In this document: one piece after another, positions 1-11,068 of the stretch | How positions within the stretch are numbered: the stretch's first letter is position 1 | Layout of the letters: each line of letters begins with the position of its first letter | Assembly: GCF_000003815.2 (NCBI RefSeq) | Contig: NC_049980.1 | Coordinates: 18,471,699-18,507,807, forward strand | DNA: 36,109 bases | DNA from: Branchiostoma floridae | Lineage: Eukaryota; Chordata; Leptocardii; Amphioxiformes; Branchiostomatidae | Reading direction: 5' to 3' | Made by a program: the position numbers and the translations under genes | The notes under the pieces: model-generated | The model's database searches: none | What the model saw: only the letters and a program-made list of their open reading frames with translations | What the model was told of the DNA's origin: nothing

Positions 1-181
1 GATGTGTTTTAATGATATTGACCTGGTCTCAGTACGACCTTTTAATATCTCCTCAGGAAACACTACAGAGGGCATTAACGTTGCATGTGCCACCTTCAAA
101 AGCATAAAAACGTCATGATTTCATTGACACACAGCATATCATTATTCTCAGAAGTCCTCTTACTTGAGAGATTTGGTGGGT

Positions 182-430
182 GAGCGCGTGTGTACGTGTG
201 TGGGATGCTTGTTTGTTTGTTTGTTTGTTTGTTTGTGTGTGTGTGTGCCTGTGTGTGTGTCTGTGCGTGTGTGTGTGTGTGTGCGCGCGCGCGTGTGTGT
301 ACGTGTGTGTGTGTATGTGTGTGTGTGTGTGTGTGTGCATGTGTGTATGTGTGTGTGTGTGTCTGTGTGTGTCTGTGTGTGTCTGTGTGTGTCTGTGTGT
401 GTGTGAATGTTTATGTGTGAGTGTGTGTTT
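182..430. repeat. (TTTG)n followed by compound (TG)n microsatellite
   Basis: A run of TTTG units at about 209-233 passes into about 200 bp of TG repeats, interrupted by TC, GC and TA variants. The long open frames read through it (Cys/Val-rich on plus, His/Thr-rich on minus) follow from the dinucleotide period and are not genes. Confidence 0.97.
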
Positions 431-475
431 ATTCCATAAGATGAGTCATGGCCATCCGTGCAACCAACACGCCCG

Positions 476-493
476 GATGATGATGATGATGAT
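476..493. repeat. (GAT)6 microsatellite
   Basis: Six perfect GAT units. Confidence 0.95.
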
Positions 494-556
494 ATCGATG
501 ATCAATGTATGCGAAAAATATAACCTTGTTTGCGAAGGTAACAGACGCGCGCATAA

Positions 557-581
557 ACACACACACACACACACACACACA
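557..581. repeat. (AC)n microsatellite
   Basis: About twelve perfect AC dinucleotides, 130 bp from the larger TG tract and in the opposite phase, so the two tracts could pair as a hairpin. Confidence 0.95.
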
Positions 582-1376
582 TCTAAGTTCATTACGCAAG
601 ATCAGATGCCCAGGCCCATCAATGAGGAATGTTATGTTACCACCTTCTCCTGTAGTAAGGGACGCCAGGGTCCCCAGCGGCTTGTTACTGTATTAGAGTG
701 GAAATTTTGGCTTTATATCTTAAGTTCTGGACATGCTATGACTACGATTGTTGAGAATTTTGTCATGTAGTAAGCTTAAGTAATGATTCATATAGTAAGA
801 TGCCAATTATGAAATTCGGAATTTAATTTGTATATAGGGAAATATAACAAATAGGGAAATTGTGTAGACCCACTCTTTTCCATTACTTTAACATTTAACA
901 TTTGTAACTGAGAGAAGGAGAAACATGGATATATAGACAGTATGCAACGGGACCTCATTTGCATAATTAATTAGAAAATGTTATAATCTATAACTTATTC
1001 TTTGATAGATAACTACTCCCTCTCTTAGAAATCAACTTGATGTCAAAAAGGATAGAAGAAAAGTTAATTCCTGCGTTTCTTCCAGACACTGATGACCCGT
1101 GTACATTTCATGTTTCATTCCATGTCAGCAGTTGATCACATTAAAGTAACTTCACAAGATTACATGTACACTGGAGTTGACAGGGTTCATGATCGGTTCA
1201 CCTCCTCAATTCTCTACTACGTACAAAATCCCCATTAATGTACAATATATATCCCTGTAGCGCTACGCTAGGTACTGCTTCAATCTCAGGATGATATTAC
1301 AGGGCGAACCAGAAAATTACACTGGTTTTGCTTTACTGCTTTAATTGACATAGAAAAAGCAATGTGCTTTATATGA

Positions 1377-1541
1377 CACCTGTTAGCTGCAATCTCTGGA
1401 GAAATACCAGAGGTAAAGGAGGAAGGCTACCTTTGTGAACTGGAACTGGAGACCCTCAGAGTGTTAAAAGGTGTGGCTGATTTATCTAAACGCAAGAGTT
1501 ACTCACCTGTGCACATATCTATAAGAGAAAAATACATATAA
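1377..1541 (+). other. Short stop-bounded open frame, possible exon or relic
   Basis: Fifty-four codons lie between a TGA and a TAA, without an ATG near the start. The peptide is acidic then basic (it includes GEIPEVKEEGYLCELELETL) and looks more protein-like than the surrounding AT-rich shadows. An AG dinucleotide just inside the 5' end could act as an acceptor. I do not recognise a family; it may be an isolated exon, a transposon relic or chance. Confidence 0.15.
1507..1518 (-). other. Possible 12-nt micro-exon
   Basis: On the minus strand a pyrimidine-rich acceptor (TATTTTTCTCTTATAG) is followed by 12 nt (ATATGTGCACAG) and then a consensus donor, GTGAGT. Both splice sites are strong and 12 nt keeps frame. 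No partner exons were identified, so this is a candidate only. Confidence 0.15.
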
Positions 1542-3203
1542 ACGTGTTCTGCTCACGCGAATATTGATTAGGAATAGATTAAGTTACCAGGGAGTAGTTC
1601 AAGCAACGAAAGGATAAGGTTCAACACAGTGCGGGTGACAAAGAATAACATGTGTGAATATGCAAAGAGATGATCAAGTAGCGAACAACATCGATAACAT
1701 CAAAAAGAGAAAGAAACATTTTCAAAGGTAGACTCATCGTGATCAGATTACCAAAGAGATTATTACAGCGGAAAATATTCTACACGGGAACTGTCAAATG
1801 TTAAACTAGCCATATCATAACACTGCATAAAATATTATTGTAAATGAGAACATATGTATGATTAGATGTGGCTTTACAAACACAGCGTGAATAGTTTTTG
1901 TCAAATCAAAAATGTGTAAATTTGAATAAAATTGAATCCACTGCAAACCACGTGAAATCCCTTTAAACCTAAAACTGATTTTCATCACAAACGCCTAAGG
2001 TGACGACAATGACCGACATCAAAGACTTCTTGCAAGAAGTGTTCTTTTCAAATCTTGTTTTTCTGCCCATCACATGAATATCCACCGCTGGGAAATCCAC
2101 TGATGCAAAAGAACAAAGGTCTTCAAAAGAACCCACGGATTTCGCAGATAAATCAATGTGCCATTGCACGGCTACAGGCGGTAATGTTAAATGATTGGAC
2201 CGCAAATGCTAGCAAAAGGTATCTGTAACTACGTCCAATGTGATCCACCTTTCGGAATCCCTCATCAGAAACACACTGACAAAAAGTCATGGGTCATATA
2301 CATGAGTTTCCTAGAGAACATATAGGATTTCATGCCTTTTTTGGAAATATACCTACATATGATGTTGCTACTTTATTACCAGAAAATGTGCACTTATCGA
2401 AGCTAGGAAAGGACAAGAAAACACAAGTCAATTTCTGCTAATTTTGTTAAGCCATAATGCCCTTTCATATTCTACCCAGAGAAATACCTTCCGTCTGTAG
2501 CTTCAAGCTGAGATATCAACTTATATCTATCTCATATCTACATCGACTTTCTTCTTTGTCAGTGCAATTAAAGTGCATCCATGTATGACATTTCTTATTT
2601 CGTACTTGATTGCACTACTTTTATTCAATTGATACTGATCTAATAAGCATCACTATTTCATATTCCACCGTAATTCAAACAGCGACTAGTTGAGGATAAC
2701 TGTTTGTGAGAAAGGGCTGTACTGGTTATCTCTGAGAACGTCGTGCATCTAGCCTTACTTCTGCACAAGTAGTCATCTTTAACGCCCGCCTGAGCGTCGA
2801 CCCTGGAGGATGCACGTTAAGAAGCCATGCAAGACGTACCAGGAGACACCGGTAAAACCCCGCACGTCAGCAAAATACTTAGCGACGCCAGTCACTCACA
2901 ACCTTCACGATACAACGTCAGCAGAACTGGTACTACACACAAACGTTTCTGAATGAGCTATTACAGGGTAGGTGAAGTGACACACGCAATTAGGCTGCGT
3001 TTTCACTGTGTATAGTGCTAAGTGTGGTAATGGATGATTCACAGCTTGGTGTTTAGCAGTTAACATTGACAGCATCCCCTTGCCTTAGTCTTGACTACAT
3101 TTTGGTTATCAAGAACACAACATCTTTGATCAACTAATATGTAGAAATTATCCCGATTTGTTTTATATTATAGTCATCTTCTTTTGCTTTCTCTGCAAAT
3201 GTA

Positions 3204-3303
3204 NNNNNNNNNNNNNNNNNNNNNNNNNNNNNNNNNNNNNNNNNNNNNNNNNNNNNNNNNNNNNNNNNNNNNNNNNNNNNNNNNNNNNNNNNNNNNNNNN
3301 NNN
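3204..3303. other. Assembly gap (100 N)
   Basis: Exactly 100 N, a conventional length for a gap of unknown size. Confidence 0.99.
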
Positions 3304-3712
3304 TTTAAGGAACCCCTCCACTTTAGAGGGGAACGTCGCCCGTCTTCATTTCGGGGTCCCGGGGGCGCCCCCCCACCTTTTTTTCTTCCCCCCCCCCTTT
3401 TTGAAAAAATTCATTTCCCCCGGGTTTTGGAAAAGGGCCAACCTCCCCTTTTTTTCCCCCCCGGGGCCCCTGGTTTACCCTCCGTTGCAAACTTTGAGGG
3501 GGGCGGGCTTTCCTTTAAGTATTTTTTTTGGGGGGGGGGCGCTGTTTTGGGATTTTCAACGTGGGCTGGGGGAAAACTTCCCCCCTGCAAAAGTTTTTTC
3601 CCGGGCAAGGTCCCTTCCTGGGCAAATTCCCTTTCCCGTCATAAGGGAACCCGCCCGCGCTGGAAAATTGGGGGGAAAAAGCCCCCCCCCCCCCCCCCCC
3701 CCCCCAATAAAT
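3304..3712. other. Low-quality contig end with inflated homopolymers
   Basis: Directly after the gap the sequence is packed with long C, G and T runs, including an uninterrupted C run of more than 25 bases near 3682-3705. Such over-called homopolymers suggest poor read ends and not biology. Pro/Gly/Phe-rich open frames on both strands here should not be annotated. Confidence 0.7.
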
Positions 3713-5437
3713 GTCAGCCCCGCTCGAAGTCTGCAACGGAGGCTTCACCTGAGTGGTCGTTGCTTTACTAGACAAAAATTGAAACTTCGCTTAATCGATA
3801 TTACTTGAGAAATACCCATTAACATGAGGGTAGACATTAATTGTAACCGTTTATGGTTATTACTGTTTATCATATTAGTGGATGTCAGGAATTACTTGCA
3901 ATGTGACTGTTGTCGTGTGTTTTATGTGATATGCCATAGCGAGCAACAATAAAGCTGAATCTGAATCTAATGCTGAAGGCCTTAACAACGCTATACAAAA
4001 TGACAAGACAATGTAGAAGTATTGATCTTTATACAAGCGTTGTGTCGACAACACTGTTTCGCCACAAAGGTTTACAGATCCACAGAGCATGTAACGTTGC
4101 ATCTGACTTGTTTGTTTGTCTAGATACGAACAGACATACTCGTACGTATAGTCTAGGATGAGGTTCCGTCTAGTGCTATATAATGATAGTTTGGTGTCTC
4201 TTGATCATTTTTATGCATGATGCACTACAGTCCAGGGACATCAAGGTTGTATGCCTTTCTATGCAAATTAATGCAAATTAAGCAGATCAAACAAGTGCTA
4301 GAAGCTGTACAAGGTGTGACGTCAACGTCGAGCGGTCGGCCAATCCCTACTCGCCAGTCGGTCTCCTGGCAACAGCAGCTTTCAAAAATGTTTTGCTTTT
4401 AAACGAAAATAATAACCCCGCAACTCCTCTTTCTCTCTAATCCTCGCCGGCTGTGGTTTGCTGGAGAGCAAAGTCTACCAACTGGGCTGGCTGGTAGACG
4501 GCAGCGATTTCTGCACTTCGTAGTAAGAACCGTCCCTCGTTTACCAGGCGGGACATCTCCCTCTCTGAGCTACATGTTCACAGCATCAAGACTACAAGGT
4601 AAGGTGTGTTATGCAGGACAATGCTAGGCTGTTTGGAATGAGAAATGCATTTTTTGAAACAAACATAGATCAAATCCTTGTCGAAGCCATGATAACATTT
4701 GCAGATGGGTGATGGGTCGTGTGGTGTTGTTTCTTAACGATTACGAGCAGGCTGGCAGGCAGACAGACCACAAATATGCCATCACTTTATCGGCTGTGTT
4801 GATTCTAAAATAGAATTGTGTATCATGTCATATACGCAGTAATAGCACCACTGTAGCAGATGTAAAAATATGATCCAGTCGTGCTAGTATACAGAAGCAA
4901 GATGGAAACACCAAAGCAGGCCTTTAGAATAGAATATAAAGGTATAAACTCTGTACTATTTTTATTTGTTTAAGGTGGCAAGAAACCGTTGGAAACCTGG
5001 AAATGAATGGGTACCTTCTCAAGTGCACATCTTAATGAGCTTAATTGCCGCGGATTCTCCAGATATCCCGGAGACTGTGAAGATAGATTTGAAGTGCATT
5101 TCAAGGTCTACGTGGATCAACAATCGCCCAAGACATGGCTCAGCGTGTAAGAATTCAGGCAAACACAAATTTGTACCACTTAAGGCCGCCGTTTTATCAG
5201 ACATTGTTTGGGCATCGACTGTGGGTCTTGTAGGTGTGCAGAGAATCCAAAATCTTAAATAGCTTTTTCTTGTACACCACGATATCTGATGCCAAAAGCT
5301 AAATTTTAAGAATAAGAATCTGCCGAAAGTCAGGGCTTAAAACCAAGCTGTCATGACAAAAAGAGCGGAGCACAATTGAGCTATCTGTTGTAAAAGGGCT
5401 ATTGTAACCATCATAACTGCTATATGCATGTAACCCC
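3713..5437. other. Intergenic or intronic DNA, no recognised gene
   Basis: Contains a possible retroelement tail at 3895-3975 and an ACAAG|GTAAGG donor-like site near 4599 that ends a moderately GC-rich stretch (about 4430-4600). It also contains a 98-codon plus-strand open frame at 4966-5262 with no family resemblance that I can see. The 4430-4600 block could be an untranslated first exon, but nothing downstream confirms this. Confidence 0.4.
3895..3975 (+). mobile_element. Possible 3' tail of a non-LTR retroelement
   Basis: The segment ends in an AATAAAGCTGAATCTGAATC-like tract in which the hexamer GAATCT is repeated. Short tandem tails like this are typical 3' ends of L2/CR1-type LINEs and the SINEs they mobilise. 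No reverse-transcriptase sequence is present, so the call rests on the tail alone. Confidence 0.3.
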
Positions 5438-5440
5438 TTA

Positions 5441-6551
5441 AGCCCCGGTCACAAGAATCGTACGACGTCCTTGCGATGGCATATTCCGGATATCGCACGA
5501 TAATCGCAGTGAATCGCAGCTAAATCGTAATCAAAATCAGCCATCGCAGAGCATCGGATGACGTTCAAACTTTTTCCAGCGCCGTACGATTTTACCACTA
5601 GTGTCTCTTCTGAATAGCCGCCTGGCCGCTTTTGTGCTTCTTTAACCAATTAAATGTGAACCTAGCTGTTGAATACTTTCCTATGATGCCTTTTACTAAA
5701 AAACAAATCAAAAGAAACCATAACAAAATGAGTCTTACAAACATAGATTCAAATCAGGTACTAGTATGGTTATATCGGCCTACTTGCCGTCTTTACGAGT
5801 CAGGCTTTTTCGAAAATCATATTTTTCTTTTTTTTCTTTATGATATGCTATCAAGAAAAATACCATCAGACAAAAATCATATCATAAACATTATATCATA
5901 AGCCTGCCTTTCTGTTCAAGTTTCCCCGTGGTTACAGTTATGGTAAACTGACCCGAAACAGGCGATTGCTGAGATCTGGTCTAATTATGAACACACGAGT
6001 ATGTAGCTATTAAACAAATGCATGCATCACCTGTGCACTGCGTGATAATGAATCTGCCACGTGGAAAATATTGCCTTGAACACTGGCTCTTCTACGGACT
6101 CTTGTTCTCGTGAACACGTCTACAGTGAACAGTTGCAACTGATATAGTTTCTTTTTTCGTCAACAACGACAATATCAGGGGAAACTGAAACCATGACCAC
6201 ATGCTAAGAATTTATAAATCTTTAACTTCATCAGTAGAAAAAATGGCCGTAAGGAAGTCTGATATGGGGGCAATAAAAATCGTACGACGGTGGAGAAATT
6301 TTGAACATGTTCAAAATCTATTTCAGCTCTATTTTCGTCATAGGATGCTCCCCGATTTACTATGATTCACCTGCGATTGACGCAGGTACGCTCTTATGAC
6401 CTCATCGTACGATGCACTACGATCCTTGTGACCACAACTTTATATATTTAAACCATTGCTTCCGATTCTTCCCCGACTTGCGACGTACTGCGCTTATATC
6501 AAGCATAAAATCGCCATCGCAGTCAATCGTACGATTCTTGTGACCGGGGCT
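5441..6551. mobile_element. Non-autonomous DNA transposon, 25-bp TIRs, TTA target duplication
   Basis: The left end begins AGCCCCGGTCACAAGAATCG and continues TACGA; the right end is its exact reverse complement for 25 bp. TTA flanks both ends (5438-5440 and 6552-6554). A 3-bp TWA duplication is the hallmark of PIF/Harbinger transposons. The 1.1-kb interior has no transposase and is rich in ATCG-type motifs. A second, degenerate copy of the terminal motif lies inside the right end (about 6405-6436), and another match to the ATCGTACGACG motif lies near 6280. The open frame across 5632-5901 is AT-rich and unrecognised. Assignment to Harbinger is inferred from the target duplication. Confidence 0.8.
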
Positions 6552-6688
6552 TTAGTCATCCACCGAGCGAGGTTTAAAAGGAAATGTAACCATCAATACG
6601 TAATGATGGTACCACCATTGAATGGTGCCGGTGTTGTTGGTCTTATGAAAGTCCTGGTAATTATCCATGAGCAGGTGAGTTTTCCATA

Positions 6689-6936
6689 AAGGCCCCCTCT
6701 CACTTGACGTGCGGCACGCTTGCGGCATTGCTGCGTTCGTTCACTGTGGTACTGTTTTGTTATTTTCTCCGATTTGTTATAATTCAGATATTGCGCAATA
6801 CGTAAAAGTGTGACATAGAAGACCACAAAATACACAACAAGTAAGAAAATTCGTTCTTTATCTCTGAAATTCGTTGAGCATCTTCCGAACGCAGCAATGC
6901 CGCAAGCGTGCCGCACGTCAAGTGAGAGGGGGCCTT
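6689..6936. mobile_element. 248-bp MITE, copy A, ~50-bp TIRs
   Basis: The ends are AAGGCCCCCTCTCACTTGAC and its reverse complement, and the inverted match extends about 50 bp to a GCTGCGTTCG motif. The core (about 6745-6895) is AT-rich and non-coding. Copy B at 8981-9228 has the same length and nearly the same sequence in reverse orientation. If the TIR is taken to start at AGGCC, the flanks are TAA (left) and TGA (right), a near-match to a 3-bp TWA duplication. Confidence 0.85.
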
Positions 6937-8746
6937 GAGCACGAGAGATTCTGAGATTCTGGATTTCACGGACATTCGAAACTTCCTTTGATGAAACATG
7001 GCAAATATATATGGGAGGTAACTCAGTGTATGAAATCAAAATGTCTCATTAAGAAGTTACATCATTCAGGTCAAATTTTGTCGTGACTAGACCACCGGCA
7101 AAGCGTGCCGAGCACACACTCAACAACAAGGTAGCACGACAAGGTCAACAGCACAAAACGTCAGATGATTAAAACAATGTTAGCGAGACGACTGTGACAT
7201 TCTTCATTCTCAACTAATTGACTATAAATCTCTTCGATATTTAGGCATGTCCATAGGCTTAACGTCAATACATGTTTCTGCCTCAAGCATTCAGAATAGG
7301 CGGTACGAGTGTTTATCGCGAGTTTGCAGGAGACGTATACAGTGCAATAATGACACTCATCTGCCACATGCCAAAATCATGATGCTATGTCTGGGGTGTT
7401 GATGGTGAAGTATCTATATTGTGTTTCCCTCAAACGTCGGACAACATTTGGTATGTTTCTGACAATGTAGGGGGCCGGGATATTAGTCAATTAATTGCCC
7501 AACAACAAAGACCACCAAGCAACAAATCAACCAACCAACCAACCAACGAAGCACCGGGTAGTCAACGCCAAAGGCCAAGATAGACCATCAGGCAACCAAT
7601 GTAACAAACTAAGAAACGAACACAATACCCTACAGCTACTAACCGAGCACCTTGTTCGGAACACACAAACAAATTATGAACTTAGGGTGCCCTAAATCTG
7701 ATCATTGCATGTTTTCGTCACACCCCACTAAGTATGAACCAATTCAACCAGTCATCCTTCAGTTAACTTGTTGACATACAGACAAACGGTACTCATTTGT
7801 TGCAGACGAGGGCCTAAATAAGCTTATTTTTATGAGTATGAGTTTATGAGACAATGGTATAATACATTAGTGGCAGAAAAATGCAACAGGTTTCATACAG
7901 ATGAAATATGTAACCCTGGAAAAGATTATCAAACATGGATGATGCAAAGTATGGCATCATTTGTACTTTGATGAGACAGCATTACTAAACAAAGGTAAGG
8001 GATATTGAAACTATAGTTTACAATTTTCTACCCCGATTGTACCCGTTAAGAATGGGTGTGTTACTTTATAGTCAAGGCAAAGGAACGTAGTCAATTGCCG
8101 GTACACACAAGCCCCACTCCACCCGGGTAGCTCATGCTACCAAACGATAGCAATTCAGCTTGGGTAACATCATCGCACCTCTGATCTGGTCCATTGGGAT
8201 GTCATCCAATTTGCTCATTGCACGATCAAAGATGAGGATGTGCAACACCAGTTCACTTTACACTGACATCAAACATCAGACGCCCCGCAGGACCGAGGTG
8301 CTGGCTGTGAATAATGAGCTATCTGGTCAACTTACAATGACCTGGGCTGTAATCAACGGAAATGCGCTGAGAAAGCCAATAATGCAAACCACGAAAATGG
8401 GCTACCCCAGGCAACCCGTATTGATATCTAACTTACTCAGCACCTAACCAGTCATGATGTCTGCTATTCTCTTTGATAGGCGATTTTGTTATTACCTCAC
8501 AGATTCCTGCACATGATACCTGAAAATTGGACCTTTCATGGCTGTCAGTGTGAAGGACACATTGATTGACCAATGAACCAATACTACGACAAAACTGCTT
8601 CCTTATATGAGTCGCCATTTGCGATTGTATAATTGCTCAATGCCACTAGAAAAGGGCAAGGTAGGAAATCATGTTGATTTGCTCCCTCAATAAATGTTGT
8701 TTTGGTTAGTATTACAACCCTTGCTGCATTTCGACATCACAATATT
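6937..8746. other. Intergenic DNA, no recognised gene
   Basis: The open frames here (for example 8160-8447 plus and 8433-8618 minus) have no recognisable domain. A short (AACC)n tract lies at about 7525-7548. A consensus GTAAGT donor exists on the minus strand near 8433, but no coding partner was found. Confidence 0.5.
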
Positions 8747-9463
8747 TGATGTCGTAATCCAATGTTTGATCTATGAAGGTCCATTAATTAATCTACGTTA
8801 TCTGTAGGAAAGGGATAGCATTTAACACACTTGATTTGCATGTATGTAAGGAGGCCTTTTTAGCCTGTAAAGTTGCTAATTTTTCACACTATTTTCAGCA
8901 CTTCATTAATTTTCAACATAAAAATTGGGCTTATTCAAAATTTCAACTGCTGAACTCCAGACTTCGTCAATGAATGACTTAAGGCCCCCTCTCACTTGAC
9001 GTGCGGCACGCTTGCGGCATTGCTGCGTTCGGAAGATGCTCAACGAATTTCAGAGATAAAGAACAAATTTTCTTACTTGTTGTGTATTTTGTGGTCTTCT
9101 ATGTCACACTTTTACGTATTGCGCAATATCTGAATTATAACAAATCGGAGAAAATAACAAAACAGTAACGCAGTGAACGAACGCAGCAATGCCGCAAGCG
9201 TGCCGCACGTCAAGTGAGAGGGGGCCTTAAGTCATTCATTGACGAAGTCTGGAGTTCAGCAGTTGAAATTTTGAATAAGCCCAATTTTTATGTTGAAAAT
9301 TAATGAAGTGCTGAAAATAGTGTGAAAAATTAGCAACTTTACAGGCTAAAAAGGCCTCCTTACATACATGCGAATCAAGTGTGTTAAATGCTATCCCTTT
9401 CCTACAGATAACGTAGATTAATTAATGGACCTTCATAGATCAAACATTGGATTACGACATCAT
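8747..9463. repeat. Palindrome with ~234-bp arms around a MITE
   Basis: The left arm (8747-8980) and right arm (9229-9463) are reverse complements with very few mismatches, for example a T/C difference in the TGATTTGCATG versus TGATTCGCATG segment. The MITE copy B occupies the exact centre, so the inverted symmetry runs from the flanks into the MITE's own TIRs. The right arm ends a few bases before an assembly gap. This may be a true inverted duplication or an assembly join. Confidence 0.85.
8981..9228. mobile_element. 248-bp MITE, copy B, inverted relative to copy A
   Basis: It has the same TIRs and AT-rich core as the 6689-6936 element, with the core reversed. The left flank reads TTA and the right flank TAA. 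They are reverse complements rather than a direct target duplication, as expected if the flanks arose by inversion and not from a simple insertion. Confidence 0.85.
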
Positions 9464-9470
9464 CAAGCTT

Positions 9471-9570
9471 NNNNNNNNNNNNNNNNNNNNNNNNNNNNNN
9501 NNNNNNNNNNNNNNNNNNNNNNNNNNNNNNNNNNNNNNNNNNNNNNNNNNNNNNNNNNNNNNNNNNNNNN
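9471..9570. other. Assembly gap (100 N)
   Basis: Exactly 100 N, between two separate palindromes, which probably broke the assembly. Confidence 0.99.
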
Positions 9571-10272
9571 ATTAGAAATGCATCTAAGATATTTTTTCGG
9601 TGATAAAAGGATGTTACTTTTGATTCTTGGTGTAAATTAGGCAAAATATATTCTTGATACTGTTTGGGGCATGGTGGCGGCACTGTTGCGGCACCGTTGC
9701 GGCACTGTTGCGGCACTGTTGCGGCACTGTTGCGGCATCTTGCCACTTGCGTTATTTTTAAACTTTTAAAAAAACGTCGCGCTTGCTTGCGGCACTTCTA
9801 GGTTTGCTTGCGGCACCTCTAGGTTTGCTTGCGGCACCTCTAGGTTCCGTGGCGGTACATCTGCGTTTTCGAACGCAGCAATGCCGCAAGCGTGCCGCAC
9901 GTCAAGTGAGAGGGGGCCTTAAAGGCCCCCTCTCACTTGACGTGCGGCACGCTTGCGGCATTGCTGCGTTCGAAAACGCAGATGTACCGCCACGGAACCT
10001 AGAGGTGCCGCAAGCAAACCTAGAGGTGCCGCAAGCAAACCTAGAAGTGCCGCAAGCAAGCGCGACGTTTTTTAAAAAGTTTAAAAATAACGCAAGTGGC
10101 AAGATGCCGCAACAGTGCCGCAACAGTGCCGCAACAGTGCCGCAACGGTGCCGCAACAGTGCCGCCACCATGCCCCAAACAGTATCAAGGATATATTTTG
10201 CCTATTTTACACCAAGAATCAAAAGTAAACATCCTTTTATCACCGAAAAACTATCTTAGATGCATTTCTAAT
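9571..10272. mobile_element. Two head-to-head element copies forming a ~350-bp-arm palindrome
   Basis: The arms 9571-9920 and 9922-10272 are reverse complements, differing by about one substitution and one 1-bp indel. The centre reads GGGGCCT-TAA-AGGCCCC: two copies of the MITE-family terminus sharing one TAA. Inside each arm are the ~50-bp terminus, three 21-bp units (core GCGGCACCTCTAGGTT) and five to six 11-bp units (GCCGCAACAGT), then unique sequence. The left arm is cut by the gap. Ala/Cys-rich open frames here come from the 11-bp repeats. Confidence 0.85.
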
Positions 10273-10464
10273 AATTTTACAGTGGTTTTCGATCCAGTAA
10301 AAACACTGCGAATTCCACAAAACTTACCTTGTATCCGTATTCAGAGTTAACTTAAAAATACATCTTTTGATTTATTTAATTGGAAGTAGGTCAGTATTTT
10401 ATACTTGAAAACAAAAAATAAGTAACTGGTTTATCGATTAACCTAAACTTAACCATAGATCAGC
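10273..10464. other. AT-rich DNA up to a gap
   Basis: No gene was seen. A minus-strand consensus donor (ACAAG|GTAAGT near 10328) lies just outside the palindrome but has no supported exon. Confidence 0.4.
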
Positions 10465-10683
10465 NNNNNNNNNNNNNNNNNNNNNNNNNNNNNNNNNNNN
10501 NNNNNNNNNNNNNNNNNNNNNNNNNNNNNNNNNNNNNNNNNNNNNNNNNNNNNNNNNNNNNNNNNNNNNNNNNNNNNNNNNNNNNNNNNNNNNNNNNNNN
10601 NNNNNNNNNNNNNNNNNNNNNNNNNNNNNNNNNNNNNNNNNNNNNNNNNNNNNNNNNNNNNNNNNNNNNNNNNNNNNNNNNNN
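10465..10683. other. Assembly gap (219 N)
   Basis: 219 N; the irregular length suggests a size estimated from read pairs. Confidence 0.99.
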
Positions 10684-10947
10684 AAAATACTCCGCGTCAT
10701 ACAAAATAAGTATGAAATATCAAGCATTTTCATGTTAAAAATTGGCAAAAATTGGTGAATAAACATATTGACATACATAATTACACATAACGTTACATGG
10801 TGCAAAACGTACACATCGATTCATTATCATAAGGGAAATCTTTTCATTATCAATCTCATTTTTGGGCATTCTCATCATTTTACAGTGATTTTTCATAAAT
10901 TGACAACGCTGCAATTGCCAATAACATGTTCATTTAGTTTAGAAATG

Positions 10948-11068
10948 CAACAGTCCCGCACGTCAGTGTGAGTGCAAGACAAAATCGGCGAAATTAACAC
11001 AGCAGTGCCGCAGTGAACGAACGCAGCAATGCCGCAAGCGTGCCGCACGTCAAGTGAGAGGGGGCCTT
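10948..11068. mobile_element. Right end of another MITE-family copy
   Basis: The last ~60 bp, up to GGGGCCTT at 11068, match the right TIR of the 248-bp MITE, with TAA directly after it. The opposite end appears only as a degenerate CGCACGTCAGTGTGAG segment near 10955, so the copy is deleted internally or highly diverged. Confidence 0.65.

Larger units (their letters stand above)
1..3203. other. Unassigned AT-rich DNA with microsatellites
   Basis: No gene could be supported here. The stretch contains the microsatellites listed separately, a short open frame at 1377-1541 and a possible 12-nt micro-exon on the minus strand at 1507-1518. A 78-codon minus-strand open frame at 1969-2205 has no recognisable motif or splice context. 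The rest is AT-rich sequence typical of introns or intergenic DNA. Confidence 0.6.

Noticed and set aside
113-770. Long overlapping Cys/Val-rich and His/Thr-rich open frames
   Set aside because: They are translations of the TG/CA microsatellite and show no non-repeat protein sequence of interest.
1969-2205. 78-codon minus-strand frame with mixed composition
   Set aside because: No recognisable motif, splice context or neighbouring exons.
3158-3808. 216-codon plus-strand open frame
   Set aside because: It spans the N gap and the homopolymer-inflated contig end; its length is artificial.
6456-6689. 77-codon plus-strand frame with a GAGCAG|GTGAGT donor near 6674
   Set aside because: It begins inside the 5441-6551 transposon and the donor is followed at once by a MITE; no partner exon was seen.
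9402-10350. Ala/Cys/Gln-rich frames such as MARCRNSAATVPQQC on both strands
   Set aside because: They derive from the 11-bp GCCGCAACAGT repeat and appear in mirror image because of the palindrome.
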